From Thermotoga caldifontis AZM44c09 (GTDB lineage Bacteria > Thermotogota > Thermotogae > Thermotogales > DSM-5069): DNA of 64,000 nt. The notes under the pieces are model-generated. The model was not told where the DNA came from. It did not search any database and was given only the letters and a program-made list of their open reading frames with translations. Below, piece by piece: positions 25,775-34,092 of the stretch. The position numbers and the translations under genes are program-made. Position 1 is the stretch's first letter. Every line of letters starts with the position of its first letter. Location: assembly GCF_000828655.1 (NCBI RefSeq), contig NZ_AP014509.1, positions 1,240,001 to 1,304,000 of the forward strand. The letters run 5' to 3'.

Positions 25775-26666
25775 TCTCGATAACCTTGACGATGAGCGAA
25801 AAAGAATGATAGAGGCTGTGTGTGAAGCTCTGTCAAGGGTGCACGATGTTGAGAAAATCCCCTTCGCTGATGATTTTGTCGAGCGCGTCAGGTCCTTCGA
25901 AGCGGTGTTCAACCTCTCCACATCGCACCTTCAAATGCACGTTCCAGCGATACTCGATGTTTTGAAGATACCATACACCGGATCTTCTGCCCTGGTGCAC
26001 GCCCTCTGCACGGACAAGGTGATCACCAAGATCGTTCTACAACATCACGGCATACCCACACCAAAGTTTGCAATCTTTCAGCCAGGAGAGGAGCCGGCAT
26101 CGATCGATTTCTTTCCTGCCATAGTCAAACCGACCAGGCAGGGTAGCGCGAGAGGAATCGATGCAGACTCTGTCGTTACAGACGAACAGGCACTCAGAAA
26201 GGCTGTGAAACGGGTGCATGCGCTCTTCAGGGAACCAGCCCTCGTGGAAGAGTTCATAGATGGTAGGGAATTCAGCGTGGGTATTCTCGCGAATCGTGTG
26301 TTACCGATACTGGAGATCGACTTTTCAACTCTACCAGAGGGCGTTGAACGGTTCTACTCTTACAGGGTTAAGCACTTCTTCGGCGAACAGACGCGGTACG
26401 TTTGCCCTGCAGAGATGGATGAGGATCTGAAAATGAAAATCGAACGGTACGCGATGAAAGCCTTCCGTGCCCTGAACCTCAGAAACTATGCCCGCATGGA
26501 TCTGAGGGTCAGAGGAAACGAGCCTTATTTTCTCGAGGTGAATTCCCTTCCCATGTTGACGCCAAATTACTCGGACATAGTGAAGATGGCGCAGGCTGAA
26601 GGTTTGAGCTACGAAGAATTGATCCTCGAAATATTCAACGATGCCGTGAAATCAGCTGGCAAATGA
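25752..26666 (+). CDS. D-Ala-D-Ala-ligase-like ATP-grasp enzyme
   Basis: The 304-residue protein has the order of motifs of the Ddl family: an N-terminal Rossmann-like domain, V-K-P-T-R-Q-G-S-A-R-G at about 125-135, E-F-I-D-G-R-E-F-S-V, and the metal-binding end M-D-L-R-V followed by F-L-E-V-N-S-L-P. ATP-grasp ligases couple ATP to carboxylate-amine bond formation. It is shorter than typical Ddl (about 305-365) and the lid region differs, so a different amino-acid substrate is likely. The start overlaps the B12 protein by 23 bases with GAGGAGG upstream, so it is the third gene of the operon. Ddl proper would normally sit with cell-wall genes, which are absent here. Confidence 0.8.
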   Translation: MRVAVVYDLDNLDDERKRMIEAVCEALSRVHDVEKIPFADDFVERVRSFEAVFNLSTSHLQMHVPAILDVLKIPYTGSSALVHALCTDKVITKIVLQHHGIPTPKFAIFQPGEEPASIDFFPAIVKPTRQGSARGIDADSVVTDEQALRKAVKRVHALFREPALVEEFIDGREFSVGILANRVLPILEIDFSTLPEGVERFYSYRVKHFFGEQTRYVCPAEMDEDLKMKIERYAMKAFRALNLRNYARMDLRVRGNEPYFLEVNSLPMLTPNYSDIVKMAQAEGLSYEELILEIFNDAVKSAGK

Positions 26667-26708
26667 ACGAGATCCACGAAGCACGCGATACCCATCACTC
26701 ACGAGTGC

Positions 26709-26726
26709 CACTCGCGGAGTGTTTTT
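26709..26726 (+). terminator. Weak terminator after the ATP-grasp gene
   Basis: CACTC and GAGTG pair with a 3-base loop and are followed by five T residues. The stem is short. It lies about 40 bases after the stop codon of the three-gene operon, inside a longer inverted repeat. Confidence 0.4.
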
Positions 26727-26743
26727 ACGGTGCGTTCGCTTCG

Positions 26744-26757
26744 TGGAAGCGCTTCCA
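26744..26757. promoter_or_regulatory. LacI-family/cre-like operator palindrome
   Basis: TGGAAGCGCTTCCA is a perfect 14-base palindrome and fits the TGnAAnCGnTnnCA pattern used by LacI-family regulators, including CcpA-type cre sites. No LacI-family gene is next to it. The nearest plus-strand gene is rnhB, 136 bases downstream. Confidence 0.5.
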
Positions 26758-26892
26758 TTATGTAAATACGGTCGTTTGGTCCGTGTGAAGGTAACGTCTT
26801 TCGAAAGGGAATGTTACTTTCTGGGTGAAACCCCCACTCTCTGGTCCTCACCAGGCGCAACGATGACGTGATTGTAGTAATATAGACTTTCG

Positions 26893-27573
26893 ATGAGGAA
26901 AGAACTGTTCCTTTTCGACGATTTCTACAGATCGAATTTTGGTACCATCATAGGCGTTGACGAAGCTGGAAGAGGTTGCATAGCGGGACCTGTTGTTGCC
27001 GCTGCGGTGATCCTTCTGGAACCCCTGGACGTGTACGATTCAAAACAGCTAACACCATCTCAAAGAGAGGCTCTTTTCGAGCAAATACAGAAATGTGCAC
27101 GGATCGGTATCGGTGTTGCGACGGAGGAAGAAATAGACACACACAACATCCTGAACGCAACCAGAATTGCCATGAACCGCGCTCTCGAGAAACTAGATTG
27201 CCCAGAAGCCTTCGTCCTGGTGGATGGCAAATCTTTGAAGCTTTTACAGCAGGGGGCGTGCATCGTCAAGGGCGATAGAAAAAGTGCCTCTATCGCTGCC
27301 GCATCCATAGTTGCGAAAGTAACGCGAGATCGCATGATGGAAAAGTTTCATGAGCAGTATCCCGAATACGATTTTCGTGTGCACAAAGGTTACGCAACGA
27401 AAGAACACCTCGAAAAACTCCACCGGTATGGTCCCACAAGTTTTCACAGACTCACTTTCAGGCCTGTCCTGGAACTGCTGAACGAAGAATTACTCACAAA
27501 GCTCGTTCGAAAGGATTCAGACCGTTTCATCGCGGTTTTGCGAAAACTGCATCGACTTGTTTCCTCTACTTAG
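26893..27573 (+). CDS. rnhB: Ribonuclease HII
   Basis: The 226-residue enzyme has the RNase HII signature G21-V-D23-E24-A-G-R-G28, with D23 and E24 as metal ligands, and later conserved segments V-D-G-K and K-G-D-R-K-S-A-S-I-A-A-A-S-I-V-A-K-V-T-R (landmark around residues 122-141). It removes RNA from RNA-DNA hybrids and misincorporated ribonucleotides in the cytosol. The ATG lacks a ribosome binding site. A TAATAT at 26878-26883 would place transcription start within a few bases of the ATG, so the message may be leaderless. Confidence 0.93.
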   Translation: MRKELFLFDDFYRSNFGTIIGVDEAGRGCIAGPVVAAAVILLEPLDVYDSKQLTPSQREALFEQIQKCARIGIGVATEEEIDTHNILNATRIAMNRALEKLDCPEAFVLVDGKSLKLLQQGACIVKGDRKSASIAAASIVAKVTRDRMMEKFHEQYPEYDFRVHKGYATKEHLEKLHRYGPTSFHRLTFRPVLELLNEELLTKLVRKDSDRFIAVLRKLHRLVSST

Positions 27574-27645
27574 CTCCCATTAACCCGCGTGTAAACGAAC
27601 CTGAATTAGAATTCTGGCATATGAAAGTTGCAGGGGGGTAATCTC

Positions 27646-28965
27646 ATGCGAGTGGAGGACATTTTGAAGATCGTTCAGGAGGAACGCATCCAGTTCGTAC
27701 GGTTGCAGTTCTCAGATATCAACGGGAACATCAAGAATGTGGAAATACCGTCTCAGGAACTGCCCAGAGCGTTTGAAAGGGGTATCATGTTCGACGGATC
27801 ATCCATCGAAGGCTTCGTGAGAATCGAGGAATCGGATATGTACCTAAGGCCAGATCCAGACACCTTCGCTATCCTGCCCTGGACGAATGACGGTATCAGG
27901 AGTGCGCGGTTGATCTGTGATGTGTACAAGCCAGATGGTACACCTTTTGAGGGAGATCCCCGTTACAGATTGAAGCTAGTTGTGGAAAAGGCCAGAAAAA
28001 TGGGTTTTGAACCTTACGCCGGTCCCGAGATGGAGTTCTTTGTGCTGCCCAGAGATCTCAAGGGATTTCCGGTGGCAGAAATTCTCGATCAGGGAAGTTA
28101 CTTCGACCTACTACCACTCAATCAAGTCGAATCGCTGAGGAGTGAAGTGGCCGTCGCCTTGCGAACAATGGGTATAGAAGTGGAAGCATCACACCACGAG
28201 GTTGCACCTTCCCAGCACGAAGTAGATTTCCGCTACGGAGAGGTGTTGAAGACCGCAGACAACGCGCAAACCGTGAAGCTGGTTTTAAAAACGATCGCTA
28301 TAAAGTACAACCTGCATGTGACGTTCATGCCAAAACCTTTCTTTGGAATCAACGGTTCCGGTATGCATACACACCTGAGTTTGTTCAGAAATGGCGAAAA
28401 TGCGTTTTACGATCCAAACGCCCCGGACGGTCTATCAAAGACTCTGTACTACTTCGTAGGCGGGTTGCTCAAGCATGCCAAACAGATCACAGCAGTCACG
28501 AATCCAACAGTGAACAGTTACAAGAGGCTGGTGCCGGGTTACGAAGCACCAGTGAACATAGCGTGGTCGAAATCGAACAGGAGTGCGCTCATTAGGGTTC
28601 CAGCCGCAAGGGGTAAATCCACTAGGATCGAGTACAGGGCACCGGATCCGAGCTGTAACGCATATCTCGCGTTCGCAGTCATAGTTGCTGCTGGACTGGA
28701 TGGTATAGAAAAGAAAATAGAACCTCCTACGCCGATTGAAGAAAACATCTATGCCATGAGTGAAGAGAGGAAAGCACAAAGTAGGATAGAATCTTTACCA
28801 GGATCGCTGAGAGACGCTCTGGATGAGATGAAAGAATCTTCCCTGGTCAGGGAGGTCCTGGGAGAGCACATATTCAAAAAGTTCTTGGAGCTCAAGAGGA
28901 GGGAGTGGAGAGACTTCAGCATCGCTGTGACAGACTGGGAGATCAGAAGGTACCTTCAGGTGTAA
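27646..28965 (+). CDS. glnA: Glutamine synthetase, type I
   Basis: The 439-residue enzyme has the beta-grasp N-terminus (FSDINGNIKNVEIP), F-D-G-S-S-I-E-G-F, the metal-ligand segment G-P-E-M-E-F-F, the ATP loop N-G-S-G-M-H-T-H, and N-P-T-V-N-S-Y-K-R-L-V-P-G-Y-E-A-P. It joins ammonia to glutamate with ATP. The length of about 440 and the absence of the usual adenylylation-site insert point to the GSI-alpha group, usually controlled by feedback rather than adenylylation. The ATG at 27646 follows GGGGGGTAAT. It leads into the response-regulator and potassium-uptake genes with only a 31-base gap, so readthrough is likely. Confidence 0.96.
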   Translation: MRVEDILKIVQEERIQFVRLQFSDINGNIKNVEIPSQELPRAFERGIMFDGSSIEGFVRIEESDMYLRPDPDTFAILPWTNDGIRSARLICDVYKPDGTPFEGDPRYRLKLVVEKARKMGFEPYAGPEMEFFVLPRDLKGFPVAEILDQGSYFDLLPLNQVESLRSEVAVALRTMGIEVEASHHEVAPSQHEVDFRYGEVLKTADNAQTVKLVLKTIAIKYNLHVTFMPKPFFGINGSGMHTHLSLFRNGENAFYDPNAPDGLSKTLYYFVGGLLKHAKQITAVTNPTVNSYKRLVPGYEAPVNIAWSKSNRSALIRVPAARGKSTRIEYRAPDPSCNAYLAFAVIVAAGLDGIEKKIEPPTPIEENIYAMSEERKAQSRIESLPGSLRDALDEMKESSLVREVLGEHIFKKFLELKRREWRDFSIAVTDWEIRRYLQV

Positions 28966-28996
28966 AAAGTGCTAAACTATTACGTTGTGGGTGAAT

Positions 28997-29608
28997 ATGG
29001 CGAACATACTGGTGGTGGACGACGAGAGGAATGTGAGAAACCTCATCAGGAAAATTCTTGAAGAGAACGGGCACACTGTCACCACGATCGCCACGGGTGA
29101 GGAAGCGCTCGTGGAAGTGCGAAGATCGAAGTTCGATCTGCTCATCCTCGATTTAAAGCTACCTGGCATGTCTGGTACTGAACTACTGAAGCGAATGAGA
29201 CAGGAAGGTATGGAGCTGCCGACACTCATAGTTTCCGCCATCACCACCGCAGCTCCCGTAGTCGAAGCGATGAAACAGGGCGCCAGCGATTATCTTTCGA
29301 AACCCTTCTCGGCGCAGGACCTTCTGAGAAAAGTCGGAGAACTTCTGAGTGCGGAACAGCTCAGCTTCGAAAGGCTCGCTCGTTTGATCGAAGAAAAGCT
29401 CGAACAGGGTAAACTCGTCGTGGCTGAAAAACTCGCGCGTGAACTGTTCATGATAAGACCCGATGCGGAAGCTAATTTCATTTACGCGACCGTGATGGAA
29501 AGACTGGGCAACAAGGAACTTGCCTACAAACACCTCAAGGCTGCGCTGGCGCTCGATCCAGAGCACAGGAGGGCGCTGAAGGAGATCGCGAAATATGAGG
29601 AAAGCTGA
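28997..29608 (+). CDS. Response regulator with TPR-like C-terminus
   Basis: The 203-residue protein has a receiver domain (1-120) with D8-D9, phospho-acceptor D52 (LLILDLKLPG) and the conserved lysine in L-S-K-P-F. There is no DNA-binding domain. Residues about 130-200 form helical repeats (EEKLEQGKLVVAEKLAREL and later AYKHLKAALALDPEHRRALK) of TPR type, suggesting a protein-protein output. No kinase is adjacent. The ATG at 28997 is chosen because GTGGGTGA precedes it. Its 3' end overlaps the first trkA gene by 14 bases, placing it in the potassium operon. Confidence 0.85.
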   Translation: MANILVVDDERNVRNLIRKILEENGHTVTTIATGEEALVEVRRSKFDLLILDLKLPGMSGTELLKRMRQEGMELPTLIVSAITTAAPVVEAMKQGASDYLSKPFSAQDLLRKVGELLSAEQLSFERLARLIEEKLEQGKLVVAEKLARELFMIRPDAEANFIYATVMERLGNKELAYKHLKAALALDPEHRRALKEIAKYEES

Positions 29609-30020
29609 GTCACTCTACATTGTGATCGTGGGTTGTGGACGTATCGGTTCGATTGTCGCAACGAAGCTCTCGGTCTCCGGCAGCAACGTGGTCGTCATAG
29701 ATTCGGACGAAACGGCCCTTGAGAGCTTGCCTGAGGAGTTCACGGGATTCAAGATCATCGGAGACGTGACTGAGATCTCGGTGCTGAGAGACGCAAAGCT
29801 CGATAAGGCGGACGTACTCCTGGCGCTCACAGGGGACGATAACACAAACTTCATGGTCGCGAGCGTTGCCAAGAGGTTTTTCGGCGTGAAGAGGGTCATC
29901 GCGCGTGTGAACGAACCGGCGAACGAAGACATCTTCAAAGAATTCGATATCGAGATCGTATCGCCAACGCGGCTTGCAGCGATGAAAGTCTTGTCCGAAT
30001 TAGGGGTGCACGAAACTTGA
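29595..30020 (+). CDS. TrkA-N (RCK) potassium-uptake regulator, N-domain only
   Basis: The 141-residue protein is one RCK N-domain: I-V-G-C-G-R-I-G-S binds the dinucleotide, D-S-D-E follows at the end of strand 2, and A-L-T-G-D-D-N-T-N is typical. There is no TrkA-C domain. It should bind NAD(H) or ATP on the cytosolic face of the TrkH channel and gate it. It overlaps the response regulator upstream and the second trkA gene downstream, so a tandem arrangement like that inside E. coli TrkA is here split over two polypeptides. Confidence 0.88.
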   Translation: MRKAESLYIVIVGCGRIGSIVATKLSVSGSNVVVIDSDETALESLPEEFTGFKIIGDVTEISVLRDAKLDKADVLLALTGDDNTNFMVASVAKRFFGVKRVIARVNEPANEDIFKEFDIEIVSPTRLAAMKVLSELGVHET

Positions 30021-30676
30021 AGGTAGTCATCATAGGTGGCCACAAGATCGCGTACTATCTCGCTCGGATGATGATATCAAAGGGTTACCACGTCTACATA
30101 GTGAACAAAGATCCCCGTGCTTGCGAGCAGCTCGCGAAGAGTCTTTCTGCAGTTGTGATCCTCGGTGATGGGAGCAAGAAGAATGTGCTCGAGCAGCTCA
30201 GGCTCAGCAGCGAAGATCTTGTGGTCATACTGACGAACACCGACCGTGACAACCTCATAATCTCGCAGATGGTTCGCCATTACTATGGGGTGGAACGAAT
30301 AGTCACGCTCGTGAATGATCCCGAAGATATAGAGATCTTTCACCGGCTGGGTGTGAAAGCGGCCGTGAGTCCAACTAACATCTTGCTCCAGACAATCCAG
30401 GGTCTATTGCTCGTCGACGAAATCGAAGAGTTCTCCATGGTTGAGGAAGGAAGGCTCGTTTTCCTTCGACTCGAGATACCTGAAACTTCTCCATCCGCTC
30501 ACAAAAAGTTGAAGGAGATCCCTCTTCCAAACAGCTGTGTGATCGGTGCCATCATCAGGAACAACACGGTGGTCATACCCCGTGGAGAAGTCGAACTTCT
30601 TCCCGAAGATAGAGTGATGGTCCTGTGCGAGCCAAGCGTTCAATCTCAAGTGATACATTTACTTGTCGGTGAGTGA
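30017..30676 (+). CDS. TrkA-type potassium-uptake regulator with TrkA-C domain
   Basis: The 219-residue protein has an RCK N-domain (1-135) and a TrkA-C domain (about 140-217). Its nucleotide loop reads I-I-G-G-H-K-I-A-Y, lacking the G-x-G-x-x-G of its neighbour, so nucleotide binding may be altered or lost. Together with the 141-residue partner it probably forms the cytosolic ring under TrkH. Start overlaps the previous stop by four bases. TrkH follows immediately. Confidence 0.88.
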   Translation: MKVVIIGGHKIAYYLARMMISKGYHVYIVNKDPRACEQLAKSLSAVVILGDGSKKNVLEQLRLSSEDLVVILTNTDRDNLIISQMVRHYYGVERIVTLVNDPEDIEIFHRLGVKAAVSPTNILLQTIQGLLLVDEIEEFSMVEEGRLVFLRLEIPETSPSAHKKLKEIPLPNSCVIGAIIRNNTVVIPRGEVELLPEDRVMVLCEPSVQSQVIHLLVGE

Positions 30677-30678
30677 TT

Positions 30679-32160
30679 ATGAGATTGACGCTGCAGGAAT
30701 ACCGCGTTGTTTTCAGTACACTGAGTAAACTTTTGAGGTTTTTCTCTCTGATACTTCTTCTTCCTCTGGTGTGGATTTTTTCTGAACCCAGTTTCTTCCA
30801 GTGCATTCTGTCATTTTCGATACCTTCCGCTGTCGCGTTCATCCTCGGTTTTGTCTTGCAACGTTTCTCACACACTACGGAGTTTGATGTCATAACCGTC
30901 AAAGAAGGAGCAGTGATCGTGCTCTTCTCCTGGACGACGGTCATAGTCCTCTCCGCTTTGCCTTACATGCTTTGTGGGTTGCTCAATTTCTCGCAAGCCA
31001 TTTTTGAAGCTACGAGCGGCTGGACAACGACGGGCTTAACGATGTTTCCTGTGGTTGAGGCTCTTCCCAAGCCGGTGCTCTTCTGGAGGAGCTTAACCCA
31101 ATATCTGGGGGGCGCAGGCTTCGCCGTCATAGTGATGAGTATGATCATAGGTCCTACGGGCCTTGGTTTTTACCAGGCAGAAGGACGCGTTGACAACATC
31201 GCACCAAACATAAGGCATTCAACAAGATTGATCGTCACCTACTATCTTCTGTACGCGGTCGCCGGAACGATCGCGTTGATGATCAGCGGGCTCAATCTCT
31301 TCGATGCGCTGAACCATTCTTTTACGGCACTCGCCACAGGTGGATTTTCGACGAAGAACAAAAGCGTCGCAGCTTTCGATAACCTATCAACAGAGTTGAT
31401 TCTGATGTTTCTCATGTTTCTCGGGTCTATCGGTTTCGGTATTCACCATGCATTCTGGAGTAGAGACTGGCATGCGCTCAGAAAGAACAGTGAACCCAAG
31501 CAGATGATCGTGTTGATCCTGTTAGGTACTGTGTGTGTTTCTCTGGCGGGTGTTGGCAAAGTGTTTCCAACATTTTCAGACAGCTTGCGTCACAGCATTT
31601 TCCAAGTTGTCTCTGCCCTCACCGGGACAGGTTTTTCCACAGTAGATCTAAAGTCGTGGCTCGGTTTTCCAACAGGTCTCTTCGTTCTTGTGGTTCTCAT
31701 GCTGCTCGGAGGTTGTATGGATTCAACCTCGGGCGGTATAAAACAGTACAGGCTCACCGTGCTCTTCAAAACGTTCGGAATGTCACTCAGAAAATTTCTG
31801 CTCCCAAAGACTTCCGTTGTGTATGTAGAGATATGGAAAGGGTCCGCCAGAAGGTATCTCGATCCTCAACTCATCAAAGAAGCTTTCATCACGAGTGCCG
31901 CGTACATTTTGTCCTATGCCCTGGGTGTACTGATGTTGACGTTCTACGGTTACAGTTTGGAACAGGCAATGTTTGAATTTGCCTCGGCTCTCGCGGGGGT
32001 AGGGCTTTCGTGCGGAGTCACATCACCGAGCATGCCACTCGGCGCGATGTGGACACTGATCGTCGGAATGTTCATGGGAAGGCTCGAGTTCCTCGTAGTC
32101 GTGTACGCACTGGCAAAGATCTTTTCAGATGCGCTCAGGTCATTTCCTAAGCAGGCTTGA
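30679..32160 (+). CDS. TrkH/KtrB-family potassium transporter
   Basis: The 493-residue membrane protein has repeated pore-loop signatures: T-S-G-W-T-T-T-G (first), A-L-A-T-G-G-F-S-T (second), A-L-T-G-T-G-F-S-T (third) and a weaker fourth around A-L-A-G-V-G-L-S. This fits the four M1-P-M2 units of the K+-translocating subunit. It works in the inner membrane with the TrkA-type regulators encoded just upstream. I prefer the ATG at 30679 with GGTGAG upstream; a GTG at 30673 overlapping the previous stop is an alternative. The 3' end overlaps the minus-strand propeller gene by 21 bases. Confidence 0.92.
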   Translation: MRLTLQEYRVVFSTLSKLLRFFSLILLLPLVWIFSEPSFFQCILSFSIPSAVAFILGFVLQRFSHTTEFDVITVKEGAVIVLFSWTTVIVLSALPYMLCGLLNFSQAIFEATSGWTTTGLTMFPVVEALPKPVLFWRSLTQYLGGAGFAVIVMSMIIGPTGLGFYQAEGRVDNIAPNIRHSTRLIVTYYLLYAVAGTIALMISGLNLFDALNHSFTALATGGFSTKNKSVAAFDNLSTELILMFLMFLGSIGFGIHHAFWSRDWHALRKNSEPKQMIVLILLGTVCVSLAGVGKVFPTFSDSLRHSIFQVVSALTGTGFSTVDLKSWLGFPTGLFVLVVLMLLGGCMDSTSGGIKQYRLTVLFKTFGMSLRKFLLPKTSVVYVEIWKGSARRYLDPQLIKEAFITSAAYILSYALGVLMLTFYGYSLEQAMFEFASALAGVGLSCGVTSPSMPLGAMWTLIVGMFMGRLEFLVVVYALAKIFSDALRSFPKQA

Positions 32161-34074
32161 ATTTCTCCAGTCCTTCAGATACATGGGCCATCCTTGCGAA
32201 GGTGAACTGTTGACTTCGTACAGCAACAAACTGTTGTCAGTTTTCAGTACGAGCAAACCTGAATCAGACATCTTCATCTTGCCAGACACTCGAGCAGAAA
32301 GAGGCTCCTGAAGGATCTTCGAACCGTCTCTGGTAGACAGCAAGTACAGAACATCACCGGCGGCGAGCAGACCGCTCTGTGTCAGCAGAATCGTTCTCGC
32401 AGAGAGGTTCTCACTCGCCCACAGAACGTTACCAGAAAGATCGAGTGCGTAGACGCTACCAGAATCGTCACACACATAAAGCGTCTTACCGTCACTTACT
32501 CCCTGAACCAGACTCGCACCAAAAGTTTTCGACCATGCGATCTTACCATCTTTGATCCGAACGCACCACACGGTTTTCTCACCTATCACGAAAACAAGTT
32601 CATCTGTGAGAACGATTTCAGCCGATTTACACGTTTCAGTCATGGTCCACCAAACCTCTTTTCCAGAGAAATCCACAAGGTGTAGGATCCCAAGCCAATC
32701 GAGCGCGAATATTCCGTAACCTTCATGCACTGCCGGCGGACATACGAGCCAGCCTGTCAGACGAACTCTGTTCACACTATCGCCTGTGATTGATTCGAAT
32801 ATGTACATCGTTCCATCGTCGTCGACAGCGACGAATGCCTGAGGAGTTCTCGCCGCAGCGATAGAGACATTCGATTCAAGTGGGATCTTTTTTGTCCTGT
32901 CGGAGAGTACGTAAATGCTCTTGTCCCAGGAGCCCAGGACGATCGAACCATCATCAAGAAGCACCGGATCTGCGGTGAGTATGAGTGCCACCTTGTTCGA
33001 CTGCACTCTGAAACTGCTAAGGTCCACTATGAGCAAACTACCATCGAGGCATGACAGATACAGCTCCTTGCCGATCGCCGGGCTCGTGCTGACCTTCTGC
33101 GGGAGTTTCACTTCCCCAAGGAAATTCAGAGGCCTTGTTCTGGTCTTTTCCTGAACCGTGCTCACAGGCGAAGCAGTTTGTTGCTGAACCTGCATCGAAC
33201 CTGTCAACTTCATCAGATCTATGCCATGCACAGTAGCATATTTCACGTTGTTCGCAACAGTCTGGAACAATTTGATAGAACTGGGTAACACGTTTGCCGC
33301 GGTCAGTCCACCTTTGCTTGTAACGATGTAGAGATAGTCTCCGTGATTGGTGACGGAGACTGCCGATACGTTCACTTTATCGAGCAGCGACATGTCGGCT
33401 CTGGAAAGCAGGAGCAGGGCCCCATCGGTTGATAAGACAACGAGATTGTTCCGCACGAGAAAGATCTGTTTGAAATCCAGAATGAATTTGTGCTTTGATT
33501 CGAGTACCGGAACCTTTTCAGAGATGTTCATGATGTAGAATTCCTTTTTCGTGGAGAACATCAAGCTACTACCAACGATCTGAAAGTTGTTTATAGGATC
33601 CGGCGCCGCTACTTCCCAGATCCTTTTGAAATTCGCATCGAAAGCCACGATCTTACCGCCGGTCAGCGTGATGAGCATGTCGGAATAGACAGCGACTGCC
33701 GAAATCTTCTCGTTCAGAGTGTAAGAAGCTTTGAAGTTCAAATTCTCATCGAAGACCGTGATCGAGTAATCGTGTACAACGTAAAGATCCCGTATGAGAA
33801 CAGCATCAAGGGCCTTACGGTTCAGCTCGACAGTTTTCACGGAACGTAAGTTTTCGTCCAGGATTTCGAGGCTCGCAGACCGTAAAATGTACAAATACCT
33901 GGAACCAGGCAACACCTTGAGCACTCCAGGCATGTTCACACTGGCAATCTTCACCGGGAGCAGTGGAACAGAGACATCGTAGAGCTCTACGGTTTCGTCT
34001 TTGACGACGTACAGAGTTGCACCGTACATCAGACTCGAGACGATGAGCAAGCCGACGAACAAGGCCCTTCCCAT
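32140..34074 (-). CDS. Secreted PQQ-like beta-propeller protein
   Basis: The 644-residue protein has a signal peptide (MGRALFVGLLIVSSLMYGA) and then many repeats of about 40 residues alternating beta strands with short loops, such as G-S-L-L-I-V-D-L-S, K-S-I-Y-V-L-S-D and G-S-V-Y-A-L-D-L-S-G-N-V-L-W-A. These match PQQ/WD-like propeller blades. No enzyme residues or cofactor site can be named; a scaffold or ligand-binding role outside the membrane is plausible. The ATG at 34074 has GAGGTG 7 bases upstream. It lies 18 bases after the MFS gene and is probably in its operon. From memory T. maritima has a similar gene beside trkH. Confidence 0.75.
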   Translation of the reverse strand: MGRALFVGLLIVSSLMYGATLYVVKDETVELYDVSVPLLPVKIASVNMPGVLKVLPGSRYLYILRSASLEILDENLRSVKTVELNRKALDAVLIRDLYVVHDYSITVFDENLNFKASYTLNEKISAVAVYSDMLITLTGGKIVAFDANFKRIWEVAAPDPINNFQIVGSSLMFSTKKEFYIMNISEKVPVLESKHKFILDFKQIFLVRNNLVVLSTDGALLLLSRADMSLLDKVNVSAVSVTNHGDYLYIVTSKGGLTAANVLPSSIKLFQTVANNVKYATVHGIDLMKLTGSMQVQQQTASPVSTVQEKTRTRPLNFLGEVKLPQKVSTSPAIGKELYLSCLDGSLLIVDLSSFRVQSNKVALILTADPVLLDDGSIVLGSWDKSIYVLSDRTKKIPLESNVSIAAARTPQAFVAVDDDGTMYIFESITGDSVNRVRLTGWLVCPPAVHEGYGIFALDWLGILHLVDFSGKEVWWTMTETCKSAEIVLTDELVFVIGEKTVWCVRIKDGKIAWSKTFGASLVQGVSDGKTLYVCDDSGSVYALDLSGNVLWASENLSARTILLTQSGLLAAGDVLYLLSTRDGSKILQEPLSARVSGKMKMSDSGLLVLKTDNSLLLYEVNSSPSQGWPMYLKDWRNSSLLRK

Positions 34075-34092
34075 TCGACAGCACCTCAAAGT

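Larger units (their letters stand above)
26667..26892. other. Structured intergenic region before rnhB
   Basis: These 226 bases carry several inverted repeats: a 9-bp pair CCACGAAGC/GCTTCGTGG (26674-26682 and 26738-26746), a weak hairpin with T-run, a 14-bp palindrome, and in the second half three successive potential hairpins (GTAAC/GTTAC enclosing CTTTCGAAAG, GGG-TGAAA-CCC, and CTGGT-CCTC-ACCAG). The density of structure suggests a transcribed leader or small RNA, but I cannot assign a class. Confidence 0.45.

Noticed and set aside
26667-26892. Firm call of a cobalamin riboswitch
   Set aside because: Only short words match, the canonical conserved blocks are incomplete, and the downstream gene is rnhB. 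Kept only as a low-interest observation.
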